Assembly (NCBI GenBank): GCA_019359245.1
Contig: JAHHHR010000037.1
Coordinates: 1 to 64,000 of the forward strand
DNA length: 64,000 nt
Direction: 5' to 3'
Source of the DNA: Nostoc desertorum CM1-VF14
GTDB lineage: Bacteria > Cyanobacteriota > Cyanobacteriia > Cyanobacteriales > Nostocaceae
Under the pieces are notes generated by a model, which was given only the letters and a program-made list of their open reading frames with translations, ran no database searches and was not told where the DNA came from. Positions 17,162-25,776 of the stretch are shown here, piece by piece (position 1 is the first letter of the stretch; every line of letters begins with the position of its first letter). Position numbers and translations under genes: made by a program.

Positions 17162-18367
17162 ATGAAACTGCCCTTAGATTCTTCTCCAACTCAATCTCGG
17201 CAGACTAGAGAGCAATTTGCTAACCCAGATGCTTACTTGGATTATGAACTAGGTAAAGCAGTGCAAGAGCTACCACCACTTTATACAAGATTAGTAGGAA
17301 TAATTTTAAGTGTGGCAGTATTTGGTGCGATCGCCTGGGCAGGGTTGAGTAAAGTAGATGAAGTTGCTGAGACTCATGGGAAGTTGATTCCTGGTGAAGA
17401 AGTGCAGCCAGTGCGATCGCCTAGTAGTGGCAAAATTAAATTTATCAATGAAACCAGGGTAAAAGAAGGTCAGCAGGTACAAAAGGGTGACATGTTAGTA
17501 GCACTTGATTCGGAATCATCCTTAGCTGATATTGAAAGGCTAAATAATCAAGCTCAGTTGATTAGGCAAGATATCCAACGTGTTAGCAAAGCTGGAGATC
17601 AGAGTCAAAAGGCACGCATTAAAGAGGCAGAAATTGAACTTTCTGGTCTGCGGAAACAGATCGTATTTAGTAAAAGCAAAGCAAACAGGCTGCGTAGTAT
17701 AGTTGGTGCTATCAGCCGTATAGAAGTTGAAAATGCTCAACAAGAAGTCAGAGATTTAGAAACAAAAATTGCTGCTAAACAGCAACAGATGCAACAGCTC
17801 CGGCAAAATTATAACACTGGTCTTGTTTCTGATCTGAGCAAGCGCCGTGAAGAATTGCAGTCTGTTGAAAGGCAACTCAAACAAGCACAATTTCAAAGGC
17901 AGCAGCAAATTATTATAGCGCCAATTGCAGGCAGAATTTATAACATTAAAGTCAACCCAAGCCAGGGGACAGTGCAATCTGGTGAGGAATTATTGTCAAT
18001 TTTGCCAGAAGGAAAAGAAGCTTTGCTAGAAGTTGATTTACCAAATCAATATAAGGCGTTTGTTCATGAAAAAATGAAGGCAAAGGTTAAAATAGACTCT
18101 TTAAATTATCAAGAATTTGGCATCATTGATGCCGAGGTGGTTAGCATTAGCCCCAATGCAGTTATTAACGATAAAAATTCGGGCAAAGCGGTTTATCCGA
18201 CCAGAATTAAACTCGATCCAGTGATGCTCAAAAAGCGCGGTTTAGATAAACAGTTAACTGCTGGGATGACTGCGGAAGGCGATATTGTCATGCGACAAAA
18301 GTCGGTTTTAAGCTTGTTGCTTGAGCCGATGACGCGGAAATTTGATGATGTCTTTTCTCGGAAGTGA
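17162..18367 (+). CDS. HlyD-family membrane fusion protein (T1SS)
   Basis: A 401-residue periplasmic adaptor of a type I secretion system. There is a short cytoplasmic N-terminus, then one membrane helix (VGIILSVAVFGAIAWAGL, about 44-62). The lipoyl/barrel hybrid motif follows (GKLIPGEEVQPVRSPSSGKI, then VKEGQQVQKGDMLVALDSE). A long coiled-coil hairpin spans about 120-240, and the second lipoyl half is IIIAPIAGRIYNIKVNPSQG with GTVQSGEELLSILPEG. It converges with the toxin-like gene whose product it probably helps export together with the ABC transporter. ATG start follows an AT-rich leader. Confidence 0.92.
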   Translation: MKLPLDSSPTQSRQTREQFANPDAYLDYELGKAVQELPPLYTRLVGIILSVAVFGAIAWAGLSKVDEVAETHGKLIPGEEVQPVRSPSSGKIKFINETRVKEGQQVQKGDMLVALDSESSLADIERLNNQAQLIRQDIQRVSKAGDQSQKARIKEAEIELSGLRKQIVFSKSKANRLRSIVGAISRIEVENAQQEVRDLETKIAAKQQQMQQLRQNYNTGLVSDLSKRREELQSVERQLKQAQFQRQQQIIIAPIAGRIYNIKVNPSQGTVQSGEELLSILPEGKEALLEVDLPNQYKAFVHEKMKAKVKIDSLNYQEFGIIDAEVVSISPNAVINDKNSGKAVYPTRIKLDPVMLKKRGLDKQLTAGMTAEGDIVMRQKSVLSLLLEPMTRKFDDVFSRK

Positions 18368-18421
18368 AGGTTATCCCTTTGCGTTACGCTGCACCTTAAG
18401 AACACTACCGCAACCACTATG

Positions 18422-20236
18422 CTACAGAGACTTGGACCTTCTGAGAGACCGTACCTCACCCTTTGAGTCAACTTCAAAACGAGGTAAACGAGGTCCTACA
18501 ACGGGGGGTTTATTAGTTGGATGTTGCGTCACTGGCTCCCACCTTCCTTCTGACCAGTTGTACTTCGGATACACCTTTGCATATCGATCCTGCTGACGAG
18601 TAGGTCTGACAACGCCATTCTCTCTCTCAAAACCGCGACCATATCCACTAGGCGGACCATCAACAACGATGGGTTCGCGGCGAAGCCGAAGTCGTGCATG
18701 ACCGCTCCCGTTAACTACAACAGTAGGTTTCCCTTCTACTTGCCTCAATGCCCTAGCAACTGCTTCACGTTGGAGTCTTGCGTTATCGAATCGGGTTGCC
18801 CGGTCAACTAGGTTTCTATCTATATGGCCATCTGGAGCCAGACCGGTCTCGACTCGGACCCTTTGTTGCCTGAGGGTCGTTTTAGAGCCGTGTCTGTCAT
18901 TTCCGTGACCTGGTATATTTTGGACGTTCTGCGCCGCACGCCGTTCGCTATCTAGCTCTGTCCACTGCTCTCGCGTCATTGCTCGCTGACCAGGCGCTGG
19001 TCGAGCGCCCCTTTCCTCAAGGGGTCTACGGGGTCCTGCTTCAATTGCGAGTCTACGGGGTCCTGCTTCAATTGCGAGTCTACGGGGTCCTGCTTCAATT
19101 GCGAGTCTACGGGGTCCTGCTTCAATTGCGGGTCTACTAAGAGGTCTACCTTCAATTTGAAGCCTACGTCCGCCAGCGGTAGCATCACCAGTAACATTAG
19201 CATTATTAGGAACTCTGTTTCGCCCTAAGCTTCTAGCAGTAACAGCACCACCAACTCCAGCAGAGGCAAAGGATAAACCAGCATTTGTCCAGTCTCCTTC
19301 AACTGCATATCCAATGCCATTGGCTGCATCAAAAGCAGCGCTTCCGCCATTTGTTAATCTACGTATGGTAGGAGCAGCATTCTCCACTCTAGCTGTATAC
19401 TTAGCCACCTTAGCTCCGTACTTACCTATCTTAGCTGCATCCCCAACAATAGGAATAGCAGAGGCAACTGAGAGAGCAGCGTTTACCTTATCTCCTTCCG
19501 CCAAGTACCAACCAGCATTGACCAAATCCGCAGCGTCACCGACAACTGGAACGAAACCTGCTACATCTAAGGCACCGTGACCAATATCGCTTGCATGGTC
19601 TTTGATAAAGTTACCTGCGCTCTTTGCTTTATCCCATGCCTTGTCCCAGGCTTTCCCCCCCTTATCCAATACCTTTGTAGTATCGTTCCACTCGCGATGA
19701 GCAGTCTTGACAACGCTATTCTTAGCTTTACTAACTAAGCGTTTGCTGTCGTTCCACTCGCGATGAGCAGTCTTGACAACGCTATTCTTAGCTTTACTAA
19801 CTAAGCGTTTGCTGTCGTTCCACTCGCGATGAGCAGTCTTGACAACGCTATTCTTAGCTTTACTAACTAAGTGTTTGCTGTCGTTCCACTCGCGATGAGC
19901 AGTCTTGACAACGCTATTCTTGGCTTTACTAACTAAGCGTTTGCTGTCGTTCCACTCGCGATGAGCAGTCTTGACAATGCTATTCTTGGCTTTACTAACT
20001 AAGCGTTTGCTGTCGTTCCACTCGCGATGAGCAGTCTTGACAATGCTATTCTTGGCTTTACTAACTAAGCGTTTGCTGTCGTTCAATTCATGGTAGACGG
20101 TGCTAGCAGCGCTATGAACGACTCTACTAGGCAAACGAGTCGCGTCTTTAAGCTTATCGCGACCTGTGTCTATAACGTTGCTGGCTTTGTTCTTGGCTTT
20201 ATTGAAAGCGTCGCCGATAGGATCAAAGAAGCCCAT
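18422..20236 (-). CDS. Polymorphic-toxin-like T1SS substrate, repeat rich
   Basis: The 604-residue protein is modular. Residues 1-52 are a basic leader region without a signal peptide. Residues 53-184 are six copies of a 22-residue repeat (DSKRLVSKAKNSVVKTAHRE plus two). About 215-340 is Gly/Ala-rich and hydrophobic like the pre-toxin regions of polymorphic toxins (ALDVAGFVPVVGDAADLVNA; IPIVGDAAKIGKY). Residues 369-404 are four 9-residue RRLAIEAGP repeats. The remainder is a basic, compact candidate toxin tip with HGNDRHGSKTTLRQQRVRVE. The RHG-Q-R pattern looks like a nuclease-type tip, but I cannot assign it to a known class. It sits 202 bp downstream of the ABC exporter gene. No immunity gene is seen beside it. 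Confidence 0.7.
   Translation of the reverse strand: MGFFDPIGDAFNKAKNKASNVIDTGRDKLKDATRLPSRVVHSAASTVYHELNDSKRLVSKAKNSIVKTAHREWNDSKRLVSKAKNSIVKTAHREWNDSKRLVSKAKNSVVKTAHREWNDSKHLVSKAKNSVVKTAHREWNDSKRLVSKAKNSVVKTAHREWNDSKRLVSKAKNSVVKTAHREWNDTTKVLDKGGKAWDKAWDKAKSAGNFIKDHASDIGHGALDVAGFVPVVGDAADLVNAGWYLAEGDKVNAALSVASAIPIVGDAAKIGKYGAKVAKYTARVENAAPTIRRLTNGGSAAFDAANGIGYAVEGDWTNAGLSFASAGVGGAVTARSLGRNRVPNNANVTGDATAGGRRLQIEGRPLSRPAIEAGPRRLAIEAGPRRLAIEAGPRRLAIEAGPRRPLEERGARPAPGQRAMTREQWTELDSERRAAQNVQNIPGHGNDRHGSKTTLRQQRVRVETGLAPDGHIDRNLVDRATRFDNARLQREAVARALRQVEGKPTVVVNGSGHARLRLRREPIVVDGPPSGYGRGFERENGVVRPTRQQDRYAKVYPKYNWSEGRWEPVTQHPTNKPPVVGPRLPRFEVDSKGEVRSLRRSKSL
19024..19131 (-). repeat. 27-bp tandem repeat x4 in toxin-like gene
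   Basis: Four almost identical 27-bp units (start GTCTACGGGGTCCTGCTTCA) encode RRLAIEAGP between the pre-toxin region and the C-terminal tip. Near-identity at synonymous positions suggests recent expansion and a likely recombination point for tip exchange. Confidence 0.9.
19685..20080 (-). repeat. 66-bp tandem repeat x6 in toxin-like gene
   Basis: Six copies of a 66-bp unit (start TCGTTCCACTCGCGATGAGC) encode a 22-residue amphipathic, positively charged helix. Copies differ by only a few bases (SIVK/SVVK, R/H), so the array is young and its copy number is probably variable. Confidence 0.92.
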
Positions 20237-20438
20237 AAGTATAAGTTTAAAGGTAATTTCAGAAATTCTTTTGTTGGCTTTTAGCTAGCTTATTGCTAAA
20301 GCTAGAACTTGAATAAGCTGAATCTATTGCCTAAATTCTATTCTCTCTCTACAGTCAAAAATTGCCTTCTATTTCTCTGTAGCAGCCTTAACCTTTTAGA
20401 TTTTTTTACATAACTTAGCTTTTACAAATGTTAGTTTA

Positions 20439-22970
20439 TCACACACTAGCCAACTGCCGTTGATACAAAGCCCAGTACACACCTCTTTTTTCCAGCAACT
20501 CATCGTGGGTTCCTCGTTCGACAATCTCCCCTTTCTCTAATACCAAAATCAAGTCAGCTCGTTTCAAAGGTGCAAATCGGTGAGCAATCATAAATACTGT
20601 GCGATCGCCTGAAACTTCCTGCAAGTTTTGCAATACTTTTTGTTCTGTCTCACTATCCAAGCTACTTGTAGCTTCGTCTAAGATTAAGAGCGGAGCCTTG
20701 GAAAGAAATAAACGCGCTAAAGCAAGACGTTGGCGCTGTCCTCCCGATAAGGCGACTCCGCGCTCCCCTATGCTAGTTTGGTAGCCTTTGGGCAGTTCGC
20801 TGATAAAATTATGAGCTACCGCCAGCCGTGCTGCTCTCATCACCTGCTCAGTTGTAATATCTGGATCGCCGAAGGTGATATTTTCTGAGATAGTAGCGTC
20901 GAAGAGAAAATCGTCTTGGAGGACAACACTAATTTGTTGTCTTAAAGAGCCAATATCAGCATTTTTAATATCAAAATCATCAATCAAAATAGAGCCTGAT
21001 TCTGGTTTATATAGGCGTTGTAGAAGCTTAGAAAGTGTACTTTTACCCGACCCTGACCGTCCGACAATTCCAACAAACATCCCAGGCTGGACAGTGAAAG
21101 AAATACCTTTCAAAACAGGTTCTTCTTGGTCGCTTTGGTAGCGAAAAAACACTTTTTCAAAGCTTACCTTACCATGCAGTGATGGTAAAACTAAACCAGA
21201 ACCAGGTTCAGCTTCCGGAGCAGTATTAAGAATATCTCCCAGTCGATCTACAGATAGTAAAACTTGCTGGAACTCTTGCCAAAGTTGTACTAAACGCAGC
21301 AGTGGATCTGTTACTTTAGAAGCTAACATTTGAAAAGCAACTAATACACCAATAGTTATCTTTTGTTCGATAACCTGACCCGCTCCAAACCAGAGAATAA
21401 TTAAGTAGGAAAAATTAGTCAAATAATCGCCGATATTACTGCCTATATTAGAAGTGGTAGAAGCTTTAAAACTGGTGCGGATATAACGCGCAAATAAGCC
21501 TTCCCAACGTCGCCGAGATTTGCGTTCAGCAGCATGAGCTTTTACAGCATGAATTCCCGTGACTGTTTCTACTAAAAAGGATTGGTTATCGGCACCGCGA
21601 TTAAAACTTTCATTCAGCCAATGGCGTAAAATCGGTGTAGCCACTAAATTTAAAATCACAAACAAGGGTATTACAGCCAAAGCCACCCAAGTCAGGGTGG
21701 CACTGTAAGCAAACATCAGTGCTAGATATACCACAGAGAAGATGCTGTCAAGAATTACAGTTAAGGCTGTACCTGTGAGAAATTGCCGAATATTTTCGAG
21801 TTCTTGTACTCTAGCAACAGTATCGCCTACTCGACGCGACTCAAAATAAGTTAAGGGTAGACGCATCAATTGGCGAAACAACTGAGATGATAAACTTAAA
21901 TCAAGGCGATTGGCAGTGTGGGTAAAGATGAATAGCCGTAATATGCCCAAAACTGCTTCAAAAATTGCAACACCCAAAAGAGCGATCGCCATCACATCCA
22001 AAGCACTACGGTTTTGATACACCATTACTTTGTCGATGATGTACTGAGTAATAATCGGCGTTGCTAACCCTAACAATTGCAGCGCAAAAGAAAGTAACAG
22101 CACTTCTCCTAGCAACTTGCGGTGCTGCCAAACCGCAGGAACAAACCAACTCAGGTTAAACTTCTGCTTATCATCCTGCTCTTGAATTAATTCTACTTGC
22201 CAAAGTCGTCCATCCCAATTTTCCTCAAGCAGATGAAGGGGAATGCTTTCACAAGTTTGGCTGAGGTTGGTAGGAAATGCGATAATCAACCGATTACCTC
22301 TAACGCCATACAGAACAATCCACTCTTCCCGTCGCCAAAGCAGCAAAGCCGGGAAAGTTAATGAGCGCAAATCATTCGCAAAAACTTGTAGCTGTCGCAC
22401 TTGCAGTCCCAGCTTTTCACCCGCTTCCATCACATCGTGAGGATGTTGTCCCCTTAATTGACGCTGTACCAACTCGAATGAAATAGGACTATTTAAGTAT
22501 TGAGCTACCATTGTTAAGCAAGCAGCAGCAGTATTGGGACTTAAAACAAATGGATAGCCTGATACTGGTTGGGGGAGATTAGCTTCTAGAGGTTGATAAC
22601 GCAATCGCTCTTGCTGCCAAAATTGATTAATTTCTGCTGATGGTATTTCTTTCCAAACTGCTGCATCCCAACGCACGACTAGTACATCTTTGCTAGATGC
22701 TACAGCTTGAAATTCTCCAGAAAGCTGGAGTAAATCCCCAAACCAATCTCCTGCTTTTAAAGTTGCTATTGACTTAGCTTTCCCATCTTCTCTGAGACGC
22801 ACATTCCCTGAAATAATTAAGAATTGATTACCTGGAATCACCGTAGACCAAATTATTTCTCCTATTTTATATTCATGAGTTTCTGATTGATTCCTCAATT
22901 GAATTTGCTGCTGAGGAGTTAGCAAGCACAGTGGCAAACTTTCCCATTTTAAATAAAGTTGTAAGTTCAT
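20439..22970 (-). CDS. HetC-like ABC exporter with inactive C39-like domain
   Basis: The 843-residue protein has, in order, a cyclic-nucleotide-binding-like domain (about 10-125), a peptidase C39-like domain (about 135-265), a six-helix ABC transmembrane region (about 285-560), and an ATPase domain. The ATPase has Walker A GRSGSGKST (637-645), LSGGQ (741-745), Walker B LLILDEA and H-loop His797. In the C39-like domain the usual Cys position reads SPNTAAACLTM, with the catalytic Cys-Gly replaced. It should therefore bind rather than cleave its substrate, as in HlyB-type exporters. It starts 8 bp after the SurA-like gene and precedes the toxin-like gene, forming an export operon. Confidence 0.9.
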   Translation of the reverse strand: MNLQLYLKWESLPLCLLTPQQQIQLRNQSETHEYKIGEIIWSTVIPGNQFLIISGNVRLREDGKAKSIATLKAGDWFGDLLQLSGEFQAVASSKDVLVVRWDAAVWKEIPSAEINQFWQQERLRYQPLEANLPQPVSGYPFVLSPNTAAACLTMVAQYLNSPISFELVQRQLRGQHPHDVMEAGEKLGLQVRQLQVFANDLRSLTFPALLLWRREEWIVLYGVRGNRLIIAFPTNLSQTCESIPLHLLEENWDGRLWQVELIQEQDDKQKFNLSWFVPAVWQHRKLLGEVLLLSFALQLLGLATPIITQYIIDKVMVYQNRSALDVMAIALLGVAIFEAVLGILRLFIFTHTANRLDLSLSSQLFRQLMRLPLTYFESRRVGDTVARVQELENIRQFLTGTALTVILDSIFSVVYLALMFAYSATLTWVALAVIPLFVILNLVATPILRHWLNESFNRGADNQSFLVETVTGIHAVKAHAAERKSRRRWEGLFARYIRTSFKASTTSNIGSNIGDYLTNFSYLIILWFGAGQVIEQKITIGVLVAFQMLASKVTDPLLRLVQLWQEFQQVLLSVDRLGDILNTAPEAEPGSGLVLPSLHGKVSFEKVFFRYQSDQEEPVLKGISFTVQPGMFVGIVGRSGSGKSTLSKLLQRLYKPESGSILIDDFDIKNADIGSLRQQISVVLQDDFLFDATISENITFGDPDITTEQVMRAARLAVAHNFISELPKGYQTSIGERGVALSGGQRQRLALARLFLSKAPLLILDEATSSLDSETEQKVLQNLQEVSGDRTVFMIAHRFAPLKRADLILVLEKGEIVERGTHDELLEKRGVYWALYQRQLASV

Positions 22971-22978
22971 GATGCATC

Positions 22979-23743
22979 CTAAAAGTCCACCTGAAGCTTG
23001 ACATTAATATTTTGAATCTTCTCTTCTAACCATTGCTCGAAAAGCTCGTCTTTTAATTCTTGCTTGAGTTGGTCTTCTAACGAAGCTTCTAGAATTTTTT
23101 CAACCCGAACCAAATACCAAAGTTCATCAATTTCCATCGGACCAATTAACTCGCCAGAATTAGCTAAATTAATCGCGGCTCTGAGTGCATCTGGCATTGT
23201 ACCCCGGCTAACTGCTCCCATCATGCCATTAAAAATTCGGTCATCTTCTATGGAATATTCTTGGACAAGCTGCTCAAATTTGCCACCGTCTTCCAAAATT
23301 TGACTTTTCAATTCTTCGGCAAGCGCTTGGTTTTCTACAACTAAACGTGACAGCACTACTTTATCCAAAAATATTTTACGTTCAATAAAATATTCCTGTA
23401 AGTTCGGTTCAGTAACCTGATTTTTTAATGTTTCCAACTTGAGGTTAGAGGTGATTTGCTTGCGAAAAGTAGCGTAGTCTATACCTTCATTTGCAAGCCA
23501 TTCTTGAAAGGTTTGGTAGTCAATCAACTGATTCTCTAAGCGAAAATCCATTATTACTTGATCTATCAAATCAGCAGCAATATCAAATTCCTGTATGGTT
23601 TGTAGTTCTTGTTCTATAATGTACTGACCAAGAATTTCCCAGATCACAGGCTCCAGTTTGCCAGAAGACTCCAGGTATCTTAATGCTTGACCTAAAGAAA
23701 TAGGCTGGTCATCAGCTGTTAAGAATACGGTAGACTCTATCAT
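22979..23743 (-). CDS. SurA/PpiC-like peptidylprolyl isomerase or chaperone
   Basis: A 254-residue protein with a SurA-like helical N-terminal part (about 20-120, including EYFIERKIFLDKVVLSRLVV) and a parvulin-like domain (about 125-215: GKFEQLVQEYSIEDDRI, GAVSRGTMPDALRAAI, GELIGPMEIDELWYLVRVE). There is no signal peptide, so it probably acts in the cytoplasm on the export substrate. Such proteins are often encoded with HetC-like exporters in cyanobacteria. First gene of the leftward operon to the exporter and toxin-like gene. Confidence 0.85.
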   Translation of the reverse strand: MIESTVFLTADDQPISLGQALRYLESSGKLEPVIWEILGQYIIEQELQTIQEFDIAADLIDQVIMDFRLENQLIDYQTFQEWLANEGIDYATFRKQITSNLKLETLKNQVTEPNLQEYFIERKIFLDKVVLSRLVVENQALAEELKSQILEDGGKFEQLVQEYSIEDDRIFNGMMGAVSRGTMPDALRAAINLANSGELIGPMEIDELWYLVRVEKILEASLEDQLKQELKDELFEQWLEEKIQNINVKLQVDF

Positions 23744-24133
23744 TGAGTATATATTTTAAGATTATATGTTTGAGTAATATTTGCACACGTTGCCTGTTTG
23801 CAAATATTACTCATGTTTTTGGGTACACAACATTGACACCTACAAAATACAGTCACTCTATTTCGGATTATAGTGAAAGATTTTTGTAAAAAACAACGTT
23901 ATGCTTTTTGGTATAAGACTAATCCTATAATGCTGTGGGAGTTTCGATAGTGCATAGCTAAACAACCTTTGGCGCCATACAAAAAGTGACTGGACATAAT
24001 TTTGTCTTGGTAATTCTTCACAATAACTGTGCAGTGGCGTGCCTGTTGACGAAGGAATAGGCATCGGAGCGGTGTACACTGTCCAATTAAGGCGGCTATA
24101 AAAGGACACTTGCCACTGTCCTAACCCCATTGA
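23744..24133. other. Intergenic, one doubtful small frame
   Basis: AT-rich DNA containing the promoter side of the export operon. A 90-codon leftward frame (23858-24130) opens 3 nt after the stop of the zinc-ribbon gene. Its composition and hydrophobicity pattern look random to me, so I do not call it a gene. Nothing else is seen. Confidence 0.4.
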
Positions 24134-24472
24134 TTAAAACGCTTCACCTTCTTCAATCTGAAGCACATTGGGATAAAAATCATCAAAGGGTCTTTCTACA
24201 GTTTCAAGGGCTTCTAAGGCTTGACGTTTATCACTGAACTGGTGCGCTTGTTGCTTATCTAAAATCCAATGATTTTTGACATCAAGGTAGTAACTTACAT
24301 TATTTTCGTAAATGCCACTTACTACCCAGCGATAATTTCTAGACGGGATCTTAGCATTCATTGTAGACATCTTGCGAGTTAAGGCAGATTCCCTAACTCT
24401 GCCACAGCAAGAACAAACATTTTCTTGATGGGCTTTATACTCACAGCATTTATAACACCAGATTGTCTGCAT
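24134..24472 (-). CDS. Small zinc-ribbon hypothetical protein
   Basis: A 112-residue protein beginning with a four-cysteine ribbon (WCYKCCEYKAHQENVCSCCG, about residues 5-25) that suggests zinc binding. The rest has a YRWVVSGIYENNVSYYLDVK strand-rich stretch and an acidic tail. Of the known zinc-ribbon groups I cannot pick one. It lies 162 bp downstream of the SH3-like protein gene, in the same direction, and may be the last member of that operon. Confidence 0.6.
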   Translation of the reverse strand: MQTIWCYKCCEYKAHQENVCSCCGRVRESALTRKMSTMNAKIPSRNYRWVVSGIYENNVSYYLDVKNHWILDKQQAHQFSDKRQALEALETVERPFDDFYPNVLQIEEGEAF

Positions 24473-24634
24473 AGAAACTTATTACTAAGGATGGAATTTC
24501 GGACAATAGTAACAGCGTCACGCTTCTTGCTGCTGCCGCCAGTCAAGTAGAGAAGCAATCAGCGCCTCCTTTTTCAAATCCTGCCCATTCATTTTTTGAG
24601 GCAGTCCCAACTCACTCTTCTATTTTCTCGCAGC

Positions 24635-25510
24635 CTATAGGGTTAAATTTTTGATATTGTCGATGGTTAAAGTACGATTTTTCGGAACTTCTAGTTTCTG
24701 ATAGCCGTAACGGTGTATCTGCTCAAAGGTGTAAACTTCTGAATATCCGTTATCCCAATTTATTTTAGCTTTATTACCCTTAACGTCGGCGATCGTCCCA
24801 GAACAGCCACCGCTTTTTAGGCGATCTCCTCTACTCCAGGAACTTTCAGGTGTAGTTTCACTCTCTACTTCCAATTCCACATCGCCTAAAGCAGCAAGTT
24901 TTTGAGCAATGACTTGAGGTGAATCAACAGGCTGGGCAGGAGTAACACTTTCTAAATCAAGACATAGCTGCACTGCAACCGGGGGCTTCTGTTTACCGTT
25001 GTTGATGTAATCGAAATACTGTTTATCTAACTTTTGTTGCTGTTGAAAAGCCCAGCGTTGAGCATTATCTTTGAACCATTTGGCAATAACATCAAGAATG
25101 GGAGTTTTGTTTTCTCTAACAGGATTGATTTCATTGGGTGCAAAAAGTTCAGGCTGTAATGTCATACCTGAAGGTAACAGATTAAATGCTTTATGCAATA
25201 GCTGTTCTAGTTTGTGTGCAATATAACCAGTATATTTGCAGACTCGAATATAGGCAGTATGTAGATAATTAGCTACAGTTTTTATTAATGCAATAGCTTT
25301 TTCATTATCTAAATTTATACGTACTAAATGATTGATTGATCTAGCAGCATTTTTTACAAGACTGTAAACCATTGTCGCTTCAGCTTGTAAAAATAAATAT
25401 TTGTTATCTTTCTCCAGTCTTGCTACTTCTTGAAGTGTGGATTTTAAATTTTGAGCTAGGCTTTCAATTGTAGAAAAGTTATTTTGTCGGAATTTGATAA
25501 AAACTGTCAT
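24635..25510 (-). CDS. Plasmid protein with helical N-terminus and SH3-like tail
   Basis: A 291-residue protein of unknown function. Residues about 1-120 are strongly helical (STIESLAQNLKSTLQEVARL; TVANYLHTAYIRVCKYTGYI). A hinge rich in Pro/Gln follows, and the last 70 residues contain a beta-rich SH3/KOW-like module (GDRLKSGGCSGTIADVKGNK, then AKINWDNGYSEVYTFEQI). That module could bind nucleic acid or protein. A TGCCGTA repeat cluster lies between it and the upstream ATPase gene, so it may have its own promoter. Confidence 0.55.
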   Translation of the reverse strand: MTVFIKFRQNNFSTIESLAQNLKSTLQEVARLEKDNKYLFLQAEATMVYSLVKNAARSINHLVRINLDNEKAIALIKTVANYLHTAYIRVCKYTGYIAHKLEQLLHKAFNLLPSGMTLQPELFAPNEINPVRENKTPILDVIAKWFKDNAQRWAFQQQQKLDKQYFDYINNGKQKPPVAVQLCLDLESVTPAQPVDSPQVIAQKLAALGDVELEVESETTPESSWSRGDRLKSGGCSGTIADVKGNKAKINWDNGYSEVYTFEQIHRYGYQKLEVPKNRTLTIDNIKNLTL

Positions 25511-25627
25511 ATTCTATGCCTCATTTAATGAAATTGATTGAGCATTTTTAACGATTAAATATAGTAATATGCACAGAGATTAAGGTGTATGAATATGAAT
25601 TTTATCTAAAACTAATTAATGCTGGAT

Positions 25628-25773
25628 ATCTGCCGTAAGTGTCCAATGTGCCGTAACTATGCCGTAGGCTAAGATGCTTTTAGCATGAGGCTTGCCGTGA
25701 TTTGAGCGTGTGCCGTACAAGAACAATAAACCACTTGGGTGCAGTCTCTAAAATTCATGGCACTACGGCAGAT
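25628..25773. repeat. TGCCGTA iteron-like cluster bounded by inverted copies
   Basis: TGCCGT(A) occurs at 25631, 25649, 25660, 25693 and 25711. The outermost copies extend to ATCTGCCGTA (25628-25637) facing TACGGCAGAT (25764-25773), a 10-bp inverted repeat. The cluster fills the gap between two leftward genes and ends 3 bp from the ATPase stop. It could be an operator, a partition site or a nicking region. Confidence 0.65.
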
Positions 25774-25776
25774 ACT

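Noticed and set aside
20439..22970. ABC exporter considered as a leader-cleaving bacteriocin transporter
   Set aside because: The C39-like domain lacks the catalytic cysteine, and no double-glycine leader peptide gene is nearby.
23858..24130. 90-codon leftward frame after the zinc-ribbon gene
   Set aside because: Despite starting 3 nt after a stop, the sequence shows no recognisable domain and an unlikely composition.
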